Shown here: piece by piece, positions 21,701 through 34,600 of the stretch
Position numbering within the stretch: the stretch's first letter is position 1
How the letters are laid out: each line of letters opens with the position of its first letter
Source: Planococcus citri
Taxonomy: Eukaryota; Arthropoda; Insecta; Hemiptera; Pseudococcidae
Assembly (NCBI RefSeq): GCF_950023065.1
Contig: NC_088679.1
Coordinates: forward strand, 71,982,001-72,046,000
Length of the DNA stretch: 64,000 bases
Direction of reading: 5' to 3'
Program-made: the position numbers and the translations under genes
The notes under the pieces: model-generated
Seen by the model: the letters and a program-made list of their open reading frames with translations, nothing else
What the model was told of the DNA's origin: nothing
Database searches by the model: none

Positions 21701-24234
21701 AATTAAGTTTAAAAAATTTGTTTATTTTTTAATCTCAGAGATTGATGTTATTACCTAAGGAGCAGAGAGGCATAAAAATGATACTTTTTATGCGAAAAGT
21801 CGAATTTTTCACTTAAAACCTTTAAAATTAAATATTTTTTTATAAATTTTAATTTTTAAAAAGAAAAGAAATAAGCCCATGCTTTGCTTGGGCCAAAGCT
21901 TTTGAAAATTTCTGTTTTGAGAAGTAAAAATAAAAACATGTTTTTCTTTAATCACAGGCCCTTTTTTTGCCTGACCCGTGCCCTCCAGAAAGCTTAAGTT
22001 CGAGGTAAACTGTCCCCTTTGCCCCACTCTCGATGGCCGTGAGTAGGTACCTATTGTGATTAGAGAAAAAATTTAAAATTTTGCTAATATACTAATATGA
22101 TAATTAAGATCATTTTGAATTTGTAGGTACCTACCTACTCGTCTAACCGTAAGTATGAATTTTAACCCAGTCAACTATTTGAAAAGGGGAGAGGTGTCTA
22201 GTTTACACTGAGGCATTCGGGATGTAGGCGTTCGGGATATAGGCATTCGGGTTACAGGCATTCGGGATATGGACATTCGGGATTTCGGACGTTCGGGTTA
22301 CTGGTTCGGGTACACGGCATTCGGGTAAATGGATTCGGGAATACAGAAATCGGGATTTTGTCATTCGGGAAAATGTCCGGTAATCTCAAATTTCATCAAA
22401 TTTGATGCATTACTCACAGAGAAATCCTCTGTCAAAGGAAATTGATGTCTCAATGTTGGTAAAATTTCATAAAAGTATTGATTTTTTGAAATTTTAAGAT
22501 TTTATTATGAAAATTGTGATTTTCAAATTTTTTTCTCATTTGCATCCAAAATACAAATTTTTCACATGACTTTTTGTATACCTACTGGGAATGATATTAT
22601 TCTTGGTATTGTCCCACTTGTCCCAGCAATTTTTGCAAATTTTGAACACTAATGGGACATATGCTGTCCCAGGACAAATTTTCAAAGTCCACGGCTGGGA
22701 CATACGTATTCCCACCTCAATATCTTGAGTGTGAGTTGAGGAAAAAATCTGTAACAAACTTATGTTGCTTAGAGATGCCCAAGGAACGATTTTATGTAAA
22801 AAAAAATTGAAGGTGGGATGCGAAACCAATATTCGGCGCGAAAGGGTTAAAGTGGTAAGTACCATCTATATCATAGCCTATCACACATACTTAAAGGATC
22901 GCTCTGTTTCTGAACCACCAAAATTATTGGAAATAGTCTCGAACCGTTTTTGAGCACTTCTGGAGCATCCAACATATTTCTGGAAGTTGAAATTTCCACA
23001 ACATTTTACCAAATAATGTTGAAAAGCCAAAATTCCCTTTATGCTCCAGTTTTTAGATGCCTGCTAAGTCGATCGGAAGTGGTCTGAAGAATAATTTTTC
23101 ATCTTCTATTGATTTTATTGAGAACCCTGTAGAGCTAGCTGAAAATCTATTGTTGAATAATGGTAGTTAACATGTGCACACTTACCAACAATAACACCAG
23201 TGTACCGATAAAGAACGTATATACTGTATTCACGTTCATTCCAATGGAATTTATGCCTCAGGAATAAGTATAAAATACCCTTTTCTCCTGAAATAAAACA
23301 CAAAATGTTATCGAGCTGGCACATTTAACGTATAGGTAGGTAGTAGGTACATACATTTCCATCAATAATAGTTCAATTTTATTCTAACATACCTATCCAT
23401 CTACTTATTTTTACCTTGAGTGGTGAAAAATACTAAAGTATAGGTGATCATCAACATAACCACAACAATTCTATTCTTCCCCAGTTTCTTACTGAAAACC
23501 ACTTTGAAACTATCCACAATCTTTGTCACATTGAAAGATTTTATAAAATTCGATTTTTTACTAACCGGCACAGATACATCTTTGACAAAAATACAAGCCA
23601 AGATCAAGGATATAACCGATAAAACAAAACACAGCAGGTACGTGTAAAAGAACCCAAAACTGTGAAGAATAAATCCGCTGCTGCCACATCCAAACAAATC
23701 AGCAAGTGTTCTTGTCGCTAGAAGTATACCCATCCTCAGTGTACAATTTTCCAACGAAGATACATCACAAATATAAATTTGAGTTGCCATTATCATCATC
23801 GAGATCCCTCCAGTTATCACTTCAGGAATGCTGTTTAATAACACGGCGCTTGTCGGAATCCACGACCAAAAATAAGAATGCAAGCAGCCAAAAATTGATT
23901 GAAAAATTAAACCGATTATTGGTAGGAAAATGAGAGGTCTTCTTCGTTTTCCAGCTTCATCGCTCCAGGATGACATAAATATCGCAACGATTAAAGCTAA
24001 TAGTAACATCACCATACGATAGAAAGAATTCATTTCGGTGGCGAACACAACTCCTTGTTTCTCATCGTCACACGGTGTATTCAAATCTGGTTCGGCTAAA
24101 GTGCTGACGCGGCATTTTTTCTGTAATAATAGATTTGTATACGCGGAATCTGCTATAACGTAAGTTGACCAGTAAAAAAAATACGCCGGTTCGACGGTTA
24201 TCACTTTCACGAAACGGTTGAAATTTTTACCCAT
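18715..24234 (-). CDS. SLC46-family transporter, copy D
   Basis: Six exons: 23415-24234, 23186-23287, 19397-19534, 19214-19297, 18889-19042, 18715-18790; 457 residues, no frameshift. Exon 1: TVEPAY in TM1 (residues 13-18), cysteine loop CDDEK (55-59), motif A SWSDEAGKRRRP (89-100), YICDV (154-158), CGSSGF before TM6, and TM7 ending TTQG at the splice. Exon 2 has the WNEREY loop and TM8, exon 3 LHDGMIG and TM9-10, exon 4 FDVFHGA and exon 5 the last helix pair; the tail ends at TGA 18715-18717. Lacks the first-loop NxT/S sequon present in A, B and E to H, as does copy C. Introns 1, 3, 4 and 5 are 98-171 bp; intron 2 is 3.65 kb because at least three transposons landed there. Predicted 12-helix membrane carrier; substrate not determinable. 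Confidence 0.92.
20699..21033. mobile_element. 335-bp foldback MITE, 110-bp inverted arms, 8-9 bp target duplication
   Basis: The left arm starts CATCGACCTTTTAGTTAAC and runs to the GCGCATG block near 20808. The right arm (20924-21033) is its near-perfect inverse, ending GTTAACTAAAAGGTCGATG. GGAATAAT precedes the element (20691-20698) and follows it (21034-21041). An 8-9 bp duplication with arms this long fits a Mutator-like or hAT-like non-autonomous element; the terminal bases do not decide between them. The short loop is rich in ACC/CCA. Confidence 0.8.
21050..22846. mobile_element. piggyBac-like non-autonomous element, TTAA target
   Basis: TTAA flanks both ends (21046-21049 and 22847-22850). 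Termini are CACTTTCACGC at the left and, inverted, CCCTTTCGCGC at the right. Just inside each end lies GGGACAGCATATGTCCC (21067-21083) or its inverse (22652-22668) with CTGGGACA words around it, so the subterminal regions are also inverted repeats. No transposase frame is present. The 810-bp element at 21571-22380 is inserted in it, so the original was about 985 bp. Confidence 0.7.
21571..22380. mobile_element. 810-bp element nested in the piggyBac-like element, TAA target
   Basis: Ends CCGGACACTTCCCCGAAT and, inverted, CCGGACATTTTCCCGAAT, flanked on both sides by TAA (21568-21570 and 22381-22383), as for PIF/Harbinger-type insertions (TWA targets). The arms continue as degenerate tandem CCCGAA(T) words on the left (21590-21690) and ATTCGGG words on the right (22205-22370). 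No coding capacity. Confidence 0.7.
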
Positions 24235-25286
24235 GTTGAATGAAGCTTTCGTTCAGAAGAAACAACAAGTTCTTGAAAATCAATGCGTTAGGTAGTAAAT
24301 GTGTACCTAACTTGATTACATTACCATGAAGACTGCATTTATTTATCATTAAACGTAAGTAGGTCTCCTGAAAGAAGAGCCCATCCTTAAATTGTACTGA
24401 TTAATTCAAATGACCTGCATACCGAAGTAAAGTACCTAAAATTTGGAAAGTTACATAGGTACTACATCTACCTAAATATGACAAAAATAAGCTACCTACT
24501 TACGTAGGTAATTAAAAATTTATCTTTGCAATAAAACAATCGAATTATCCGCAGATTTACACGAACACTTTGAATGCATTGAATTAAAGTTTTTTATCTC
24601 AGTGGAGCAATTACGTGCACAAATAAGTGAGTAGGTAGGTACCTACGTAGTACGTAAAAAAGTAAGTAAGAAAACAGATAAGTACCAAGATAAGTATAAG
24701 CTTGAAAACATGCTGAAGCTTCATTAAACAATAAATTGGTGAATTTTTGTTCGGTGGATAAATAAATCTGACAAGTATAAATAATGGTTACCCAATACAA
24801 TTTTGTAGAAAAAGAGCAATGGTGTTTATGTTTAACTAACAGACGAGATAGATACATATACTCGTGACGGAAACATTTTTGAACCAGCTAAAGTTGAAAC
24901 TATAAAAGGCATTACAAAAATACATTGTTGTATGTGATTAGGTGTAGGTTGAGTGAGTTCTTCTACCAAATATTTGAAACACAAGTGTACAGTTTGGATA
25001 GGTATATTCACAACTAAACTTGGTATACAAAATGATCCCTTAAGCTAGAAAATAGCTTATATTTATATGGCTGTAAATAACTATAGTTAGATTTTTTTTT
25101 CTCAAACCTATGCATATCCTATATATATTCTTCTCAAAACCACAACCTTAAACTAATTTAGTGTGGGCTTCTTTATTGTATTATAATTTATTTACTGTAT
25201 TATAATGCTGTACATATTTGCAAAGTAGAACAAGTTAACTAATCATACCTATTTTCCTACATTTTTCAGCCTAAAATAATTAGCCA
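24235..25286. other. Spacer upstream of copy D, no gene seen
   Basis: AT-rich sequence with TAGGTA-type words. It must contain the copy D promoter, but no core element stands out. Short open frames here have no homology. Confidence 0.4.
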
Positions 25287-25289
25287 TAT

Positions 25290-26717
25290 TAGTCCAGTAA
25301 CTTTAGCAAAAAAATAGGGGCTATAGTGAATCTCTAGGTGGCAAGCTGATTTTTGGTATACTGGTCCATTTTGATGTCCTGAAAACGAATCCGAGGAGTC
25401 CCCTACTGTGCCCGGTGAGCTTTCCCCCAAATTGTGGATTTTAGCTCCCCAAAATAGGTTTTTGGCCAATATATCGAAAAATATCGACTCTAGCGCAAAA
25501 ATGATTGAAGAATGTTGTTCTACGTTAAATTTCCGATCTATTAATATATCAACTGTCTTTCTCCCCCCCCAAGGGGGGTGGAACTACAACCATTCAAAAA
25601 AGGGGGGTTTCCTGAAAAATACATTAAGGATATAGGCGCCTGAGGGGAGTGAAATGGTCCCCGAAAGCGTTCGAGTTGATATCAGCATGGAAGGTGGGTC
25701 CCATCGAGAAACCTCCGCGTGAAAAATTTCAGATCGGCACCACCTCCCCTTTTTGGGGAACCCCCCTTTTCTGTAATTTCAATACCAATTTTCTCAGCCC
25801 CATTTCAACCGATTTTGAAAATTTTTCAGTATGTTATGTATATTCATAGTAGGCATCCCCACAAAAATTTTCAACCCCCTCCCCTCATATTTACCCCTCA
25901 AAATGGTGTGAAAATGTGACTTGGGGAGGGTTGGGGGTAAAATGGAAATTTCGGGGAAAATAACTAAGTATTAATGAGTAGGGTGTCGTTTTCTTATGAT
26001 TCGATACCGTTGAGCACGAATATGATGTCAGATTTTTTTCTACACTCATCTAGCCCTCTCCACAGCACATAGCTCCCCTCAATTTATACTATTTGAAATA
26101 AGTTGAAAAACGCTATTTTGAGGAGTAAATATGAGGGGAGGGGGTTGAAAATTTTTGTGGGGATACCTAATATGGATATACATAACATACTGAAAAATTT
26201 TCAAAATCGGTTGAAATGGGGCTGAGAAAATTGGTATTGAAATTACAGAAAAGGGGGGTTCCTCAAAAAGGGGAGGTGGTGCCGATCTGAAATTTTTCAC
26301 GCGGAAGTTTCTCGATGGGACCCACCTTCCATGCTGATATCAACTCGAACGCTTTCAGGGACCATTTCACCCCCCTCAGGCGCCTGTATCCTTTATGTAT
26401 TTTTCAGGAAACCCCCCTTTTTTGAATGGTTGTAGTTCCACCCCCCTTGGGGGGAGAAAGACAGTTGATATATCAATAGATCGGAAATTTAACGTAGAAC
26501 AACATTCTTCAATCATTTTTGCGCTAGAGTCGATATTTTTCGATATATTGGCCAAAAACCTGTTTTGGGGGGCTAAAATCCACCATTTGGGGGAAAGCTC
26601 ACCCGGCACAGTAGGGGACTCCTCGGATTCGTTTTCAGGACATCAAAATGGACCAGTATACCAAAAATCAGCTTGCCACCTTGAGATTCACTATTCAATG
26701 CTAAAGTTACTGGACTA
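25290..26717. mobile_element. 1.4-kb foldback element, 600-bp inverted arms
   Basis: Arms 25290-25910 and 26112-26717 are near-identical inverses around a loop of about 200 bp. The ends read TAGTCCAGTAACTTTAGC at the left and the inverse at the right, each flanked by TAT (25287-25289 and 26718-26720). The ends resemble those of the Harbinger-type element at 32312-33669 (TAGTCCGG). The high arm identity makes long mirror-image open frames, which are not genes. Recent insertion or gene conversion between arms. Confidence 0.8.
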
Positions 26718-26734
26718 TATCTAGTATTGTACTC

Positions 26735-27177
26735 TTAAGTCCAATGTGAGAGGCTGGTGTGAAGCCCTTAGCAAGTGCACCGGCCTCCTCGCAAATGTCC
26801 CCCCATATCCGAAACTCATGTAATGCAAAGGGGAGAGCAACACTTGTTGACCCCCCCTAGGCACCAAATTCTGCTCCCTAAAATCCTTTTCCCAAGACGG
26901 GTTGGGGGACTCCAACTACCTGATAGGCATGCGTGAGTAACGAAGCCTGGTAGGGTGATTGTGTCCTTGGCAACCGCCTAGGGGGTATGGGTCGTGGTGG
27001 ACAACCCGTCTTTCCCCTCCCCCTCCCCCTCTTCCCGCATCTTAGATCTAGGATTAGGGATAAATTGAGATAATACACTTTGTTTAGATTTAGTCTTAGA
27101 TTTAAGATGTAAATAAATTTGTTTATTTGAAAAAACCCCCGGCACCTTGTGTGTCCGGGGAACCAAAAATAAAGAAG

Positions 27178-27203
<26 letters not shown>
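26735..27203 (+). mobile_element. LINE-like 3' tail with poly(A), copy 1
   Basis: Homologous block by block to 40735-41198: GTGCACCG, CAAGA(C/T)GGGTTGGGGG, AACGAAGCCTGG, AACCGCCTAGGGGGTATGGG (AAACGCCTACGGGTTATGGG in the other copy), GGTCG-GGTGG-AA-CCGTCT, and a C-rich run. It ends with AATAAAGAAG and about 27 A (27177-27203). The poly(A) end marks retrotransposition on the plus strand. Only 3' sequence is present, so the parent family is not identified. Confidence 0.65.
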
Positions 27204-27208
<5 letters not shown>

Positions 27209-28574
27209 CACTTAACCCAAAAATGTCAAATACTAAAGTGTATTTTTCAATTTTTGGTCAATTAAAAAAAAATCAAATACCTACCTTTAACCAACAGGGA
27301 AAATCAAAATTTTTGCCAAATTGAGCCAGAAAGCTGAAATTTGGTATGTACAAGTACCTACCCTCTTTGGGACCCTCTGGACCGATTGTAAACGGTTTAT
27401 AATAATTTTGAGTAGACCTGGAGTATCTACTGAGCATTTTTGAAAGTTGAAATTTCTTTAAAATTTTACTCAATGAAGTTTGGAAATTCTATGGTAATAT
27501 TTCTGTGGGGTGGGTATAAAGTATAGGCTGTTGAGTTCTCTAGCCAGGAATATATTTTCACAGGTAGTATATCGTAGAATTACTCTGGTGAGTATATTCG
27601 AGATTTATCTCTATGGGAAAGTTTATTACATCTACATAGTCAATTCGCCACAAGTTTAATATAAACTTTATTCCACTCTCACAATTTTTACATTTTTTTT
27701 GAGAATTACCCAGGTACCTAATAAATTTCTCCATCTGAAATCAGCGCTGCAGGTGGTGTATTTCGGGATTTTTATTTGAATCTCTTTCATCCGGTTCAAA
27801 AATATGTATTTATGATGGCTCCAAACTCCTATCCCCCCTTTCCTCCGAAATAATGCCATTTTGAAAAATATTAAAAATACAGACAAAAAATTCTGAATCC
27901 TTTTATTTTGCACAATGAAAAGTTCTAATACCTAGCTGAATAAGAACTTCGAATCGGTTGAAATTTCGAACAAAAAAATATACTTAGTGTACGTCAGTAA
28001 TAATTTTCTAAAAATTTGAATAAAAACATCACGAAAATGCAACTTGTAATTTGAATTTTCTGGTCTTTGATCAAATACATATTCAAAATTTAAAAATAAT
28101 AGCCACACTGATATACTCACAACTCTTAAACGAGTGAATTAATTTTAAAAATTACCAGTAATAAAGAAACAATATACCTAGGTACTCTATAAGTGCATTT
28201 TTCGAGTAAGTAGATAAGTACTTACAGATTGGTATAAACGTACATTTTATCTTGGATTATTTACCCATATAAATAGTTGGATACCTCATAAAATTGGTTG
28301 GAAAGATCTAAAAATAAAACTTCTTTCGTCTTTATTTCTGCATTCAGTTCAGTCCAGCGACCAGAGTTTCATATGACAATTACATAAAAATATTCTAGGT
28401 ATCAAATAACTTGATTCATTAAGTAGGTACAGGTAGGTATGTATCAATTTACACACTTATAAGTAATAATTATATAAAACAATGTTCATCAATTAATCAT
28501 CATCATCAGATCATTTTACAACGAGCATTCATAAAATTTAATGTAATCAGTCTTATTTCTTCAGTCTCTTTGTT
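27204..28574. other. Spacer downstream of copy E
   Basis: No gene recognised. Contains GCTGAAATTTGG words shared with other dispersed repeats in the window (27330-27480) and otherwise plain AT-rich sequence leading to the copy E stop codon. Confidence 0.4.
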
Positions 28575-31500
28575 CTAGTTTATTTTTGTTTCCCGGTTTG
28601 TCGTCAACATTGGACATTCTTCTTTTACAATTGGTTTTTGTTTTTCTAATTTTTTACTCAAAGTATACGATGCGCTGAAAAAATTCTTAGGTTAGTATTC
28701 GATAGGCATCCTATTTGTATATATTTATTTTGTAATGTGTTTAAAAATGATTTTAAAAAAAAAGCATAAATGCTCACCAGTACAACAAGACAATAACTAC
28801 ATCCAATACTACACTGAGAAGGAAAAGTGCCGATGGAAAGTAATCCAGAGTTTTTTGAAAAATTACATTGTAAGCTGGCCGACTTGCCGGCATGATCAAA
28901 GCAAATATTCCTACCACAGAGTTCAGACGCCCTGTAAAAAATAATAGGTTTATGCATTTAAAAAAATGACTCAATAAATTAATTATTTACCTATATCGAT
29001 TATCGATAGCTATTTCTTCAAGACTTACCAAATTCGTCGTTCTTGTAGTATTTGCTATAAAAAGAAACGCTGACTGTCATTGCAGTGCCGTGGAATACAT
29101 CGAACAATGGAACTGCAATTTAAATAACGTTGGCATAAAATCATACACTCATATGAATCGCATACCTATTCATTTTATAATAACAAACGAAATCTATATA
29201 AACGATTTTTTTTTTTTTGGTGTTGTTTATTAATATCTAATCTAACAGCCAGTACTTTATCAAATACCTAGGTACCTACCAAAAATCTAAAAATAAATAG
29301 TGAAAAAAAAACTAGTAGATAGGTCTACCTATTGTATGAAGAAATCAGCTTTAGAAAAGTTTTTTAGTGCAATACGTAAAATGTTCACCTAAAAACTACA
29401 TTCACGTAATTTTTTTCTAGCGCCAGTAAAATTAATATCTACTCTTCCGCACAAAACCTGTCGACCTTGAACTAGACACCGTTTTTGGCATTCCATAAGC
29501 GGAAATTCGACACACATTCTTTGCTTTACCGTTCAATAGAAATTCCAAAAGTGATTTTTTCACAGTTTTTGAACTTTGATTTACTTACACTGCATATAAA
29601 GTACTTAAAAGTTACTTATGTTTAAGTAGGTATGGTTAATTTCTAAGAAGAAGCCCAATGTGTGGAGTGAAAACCTACCAACGTAAAGATGCCACTCTTC
29701 GCTTGCAATTAGATATCCAATCGCTGCAATTGTGTCCATGGTGCCGGAAATAATTCCAATCAAACCATCGTGCATGTTTAAATATTTACTCATTACAATC
29801 GAACAAAACATGCTTCCTATAGAAAAAAATAATCATATTTTATTTACTTAGTATTTAGAAATTTTAGAACCCAAAACTTGTATTTTCGTCAAAATACAGG
29901 AACGGAAAATGGAATGCTTACTCACCAATAATCACACCAGTGTATCTGTAAATTACGTAAAAACTGAACTGCTTCTCTTGCCATTTGAATTTACCTCTTA
30001 AGAATAAATATAAAATATCTTTCTCACCTGAAAAAAAAAAATAAATAAATAGAGAATTATGTAGGTATCGAGTGCTCAGTAAAACGAGTATGAAGTTATT
30101 CAACCATCAATTAATAATTTTTTTGAACATAATAATTTATGAGTGGCTCATTTGTCAGAATTCTATGCCCTCTCAACTCTACATTTTGCTCAAGCCCGAT
30201 CGAAATTCTACAAGTTTCCACAGCAGCAATTTTCATGAAATTATTCCATTGACAGTTCAACTATTGGTAGTTACCTATTCTAATTTTTTAATTAATCACT
30301 ATTTTTAAGTATATTCTATTCTAAGACATTTTAATCCTTACTTAATAAAATTTTGTAAGAGTATGAGGAAAAAACAAAAATTTTTATAAATTTTTTTCCT
30401 TAAGTTTTTCAAAAAATACCACTCTTCTCAGTGCCTATTCTAACGTGTAGTTCCAACAATATTGTGTAGCTCCAAAAAATTGATGTGCAGTTGGAAAAAA
30501 AATTGTGCAGTTGAAAAAAAAATTATTCAGAATCCAAATTTTAAAAAAAAATTACTAGATAATAAAATAAAGAACAACAACGGTTATCAATCAAATGCAA
30601 AACAATAAACAAATTTGGGACCCATGTAACTTCATAAAAACTGCACAATGATATCAAACAAATAATCAGGTAAAAAGTAGATACTTACATAAATGTACTT
30701 AGTAGAAAAAATTACTAAGTAGCAGTGCCACCCAGAAGATGAAAATGTGGTATTGCAGAATCTTTGAGGGTTCCAAAAATTTTTCAGAGGGACCCCCATT
30801 TTTTTCAGAAAAAACCTAGTGATTGCCATGAGTTATGTGAAATTTTTTTATGGGCCCGTTCTTTTCACTTCTAATGATGAAAAAACAAATCCAAAGACAA
30901 TTTTGTAACGCTCTTCCTACTGTTAATGAGCCATTTCTGTCATCTGTGGAGAAAAAAAACTTTTGAGGCTTTTTTGAAGAAGTCTTGGGGAAAGGTATGT
31001 CTAGACCTATTTCAAGTTTTACAATAATGTCGATCCATCATTTTTTTTTAAATTTGAAGAGCTGAAGAGCTAAAAACCAGCTTATTTTTGATCTACAACT
31101 ACATATTAAAGGAGTTTATCCAAATTTGAGCTGAATTTCAGACAGTCACACACAGTACGTTTTTTTAACCAACCTTTTTTTAAATGATTGATTAGTGGAG
31201 AATACTGGTTGAAAAAAACGTCCTTGATGTGCTTGCCTGAAAATCTAATTAAATCTGGACGAACGTGTTGAATAGACCTGAAAATGGACCACAATTTTTA
31301 GCTGCCCAAATTGATTTCCACATATTTTGTGAGAGAAATTTTGAAATTATATTTCTGGGGGGGGGGGGGGGAACAAAAATTGCGCTGGAAGTTCCAGAAT
31401 GGCTATAAATGGCTTAAAAAATTACAAAAGTTAGTTCATGGGAGTTAATTTCAGTTACAAGGCTCCAGGGGGAGGGGTAAGACTGAAATATTTTCAACTT

Positions 31501-31642
31501 CTTTTGCCAGATTTTCTCAACTTTTTACCCTAGGTACCCCTCTTCCACGGATTTCTCAAGCTATTTAGCCAGGAGTTGGAAGCAAAAATGTTGAATAATT
31601 TAAATTTTTCAAATACTTTTTGTGGATTTTCTTCAGCTTTTG

Positions 31643-31673
<31 letters not shown>

Positions 31674-34600
31674 GTGAAAACAAAATTTAAAAAAAGGACA
31701 GAACATAAAGTTTCAACGTTAAATTTCAAACTTTCTGGTATTTTCGAATGAATCCGCGCACTTTTTTTCGCTATATTCTGAGTTACATAGAATAATTGTT
31801 TGCTGTTTCGTTATTTCGCACCCATACCAACCCTGTATTGATTGGGTTATGTCTATTAAATTTCTGAAGGTAATGTTTCATTGCTGAAAATTTTTAAAAC
31901 ATTGTACAATAGAATAATTTAAAAAATTGACAAATTTAAAAAGTGAAATGGATGATGCAAACAGTTGATTTTCATAGCTTCAACATTTAAAAATTCTAAC
32001 AATAGTTTTCAGGAAATCATAATATGTAATTTCAAAAATAGAAACAAAGGTCTAAAGGCCCGAGCGAAGCTAGGGCAAAAGCTTTCGAAAATTTAATAAT
32101 TTTTCAAAATAAAACAACATCACGTGTTTTTTAAAGTAAAAAGTTTTCTTTTTCAAAAAATATGAAAAATTTGCATTGATTTTTTTCTTTCTTTTTTTGG
32201 GGGGGAGGGGGAGGGGGGGAGAGAAGATATTCTTTAAAACGAATCTCAAAAAATGTCAGTCGGTATTGTGTAGCTCCAAAAAAACCTTAGAATAGGCCCT
32301 GACTCTTCTTATAGTCCGGCATATGACAATAGGAGTAGTTGCATCCCCCCCCCCCCGCCGATCCTCCTGGACAACTTTTTTCTTAAAGGAGACATCCTAA
32401 GGAACATTTTAAAGCAAACTTGCCAAAAAAAAAGTTGGCCTTACTTACAAAATGGCGGCCATTTTGATTGACAGGTCAGCCGAAATCGCAGATTTTGCGT
32501 TTTAACATAGGACCTGCACGAACTTTTTCAAACTTTACAAAGGTAGATCGAAAGATCATGCAAAAATTTATCACCTGTCAAAATTTCAAGTGCTAAAGTG
32601 CGTTTTTCGATTTTTGGTGAATTTTTGAAAATCGAATTTGGGCCAAAAATGAGGGAAAAAATCAAAATTTCACCAAATTGACCAAGAAAGCTGAAATTTG
32701 GGATATACCCTATTTTCGACATGCCAAATCGATTGGAAACGGTTTCAACCTGTTTTGAGCAGTTCTGGAGCCTCCAGCAGATTTTTGAAACTCGAAAATC
32801 CTACAAAATTTCATCTAATTGGAGTTGTAAAGCTAAAATTTATTCTAAAAACTAATTTCAATAGGTATGCTACGAAGTACTGCAGGTGAATTTCAAGTCG
32901 TTTTGGATCCTCCAGCGACTTTTTGAGAATTCCTAAAGCCTCCAGCAGATTTTGGAAACTTTAAATTTTCACAAAATTTCATTAAATAGAGATGGAAAGC
33001 TGAAATTTACTCTACACTCCAATTTTAACACCCTCTGAAAACGACTTATGGTGGATTTCAAGTCATTCTAGAGCCTCCAAAGACTTTTTTAAACATTACT
33101 ATACGCTATGAAGTTGACTGCTGGTGAATTTCAAGTCGTTTTGGAGTCTCCAGCAACTTTTTGAAAGGTTGTATGACTTTTTTTGGAAAATTGAAATTTC
33201 CTAAAAGTAGCTGGAAGCTTCAAAACCATTTGAAACCACCATGTAGTCTGCGAAGTAAATTTCAGCTTGCCAACTCCATTTGATAAATTAATGTTGGGGA
33301 AATTTCAAGTTCCAAAAATCTACTGGAGGCTACAGTAATTTTCAAAAAAGTCGCTAGAGGCCCTAAAATGACTTGAACCCACCTGAAGTCGTCTTCAGAG
33401 GGTGTTACAATTGGAGTGTAGAGTAAATTTCAGCTTTACTTACATCTCCATTTGATAAAATTTTGTGAAAATTTAAAGTTTAAAAAATCTAATGTGCGAT
33501 TTCGGCTGACCTGTCAATCAAAATGGCCGCCATTTTGTAAGTAAGGCCAACTTTTTTTTGGCAAGTTTGCTTTAAAATGTTCCTTAGGATGTCCCCTTTA
33601 AGAAAAAAGTTGTCCCGGAGGATCGGCGGGGGGGGGGTGCAATTACTCGTATTGTCATATGCTGGACTATTAGAGCCCTGTTTCAAGCAAGGCAACAGGA
33701 TGTCTCTCATATTTAGCCTAGACAACAACCTGCAAAGTATCATCAATTCCTTCCCTTCTAATGATCATAATTTTTAATCTATTTTAATTTTTTGACGTTT
33801 TATTCTCAATGAAGTTTTATTAGTTCAAACAAGAGCTTTCAATCTAATTAAAAAAGTTTTATGATTTTTTTCCAAATTTAGAAAAATTCTGTTCTCTTAA
33901 AACCTATACCTAATTGTTTCAAACAACTAACAAGGGAACAGGAGACGTCTTTCAAATTGAGTAATGTAACCCAGATGATACCTAATGCCCTGCAAGGTGC
34001 CATCAATATTTTTTCCTCTCCTTTTAAACAATATTATTTTATTTTTATTTTTTAATTTCCAAAGAAAATGTTTTCATCTCAGAATAAATTTAACGATAAA
34101 TTTTGCTACTAACGAGGGACGTTTCTTAATTGCCAAAAATTATGTTTTTAGACAACAACTGAAGTGAGCAATTAATAATAGACCCACACCTCGTCCATAT
34201 ACCTAAACCAAGTTTCAAGCGCTGAATTTCAGTTTTTTTTTTGTTTTTGAAGAATTTTTGAAAATTTAACTTCCACTTATAAAAAATATGAAAATATGTA
34301 CAGTATTAGCTGAATTAATCCACAAAAACTGAAATTAGATTTCAATTCTATTTTTTGTCTTTCAATTGGAGTTGTAACCGATAGAAGCCCTTCTCAAGCT
34401 CCCAAAAGAATTTTAAATTCTACATATTACCTATTCATTGTTTTTGAAACACAATGTTGAAGAAACTCTGATATTTTTTAGGGGGCGGGGGGGGTCTTAA
34501 AACAGCCCTAAATTGGCTTATATTTGCGCTAACTTTTAAATTTTTCGGCAGTTAGGTAGGTAGGTACCTTTAATAGTAAGTTACCTATTGTATGAAGATA

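Larger units (their letters stand above)
19535..23185. other. Intron 2 of copy D, nest of transposons
   Basis: Left to right: unclassified 19535-20090; an LTR-like stretch 20092-20576 (TGTGATATAC... to ATTACCA, with a late AATAAA) whose ends I cannot confirm; a foldback MITE 20699-21033; a TTAA-flanked element 21050-22846 with another element inside it (21571-22380); then 22900-23090, a piece of the GCCTCCAG-word repeat family. No host gene seen. Confidence 0.6.

Noticed and set aside
25408..26609. Mirror-image open frames on opposite strands in the 25.4-26.6 kb region
   Set aside because: They arise because the foldback arms are inverted copies of each other. No homology, and the frames are shared by both arms.
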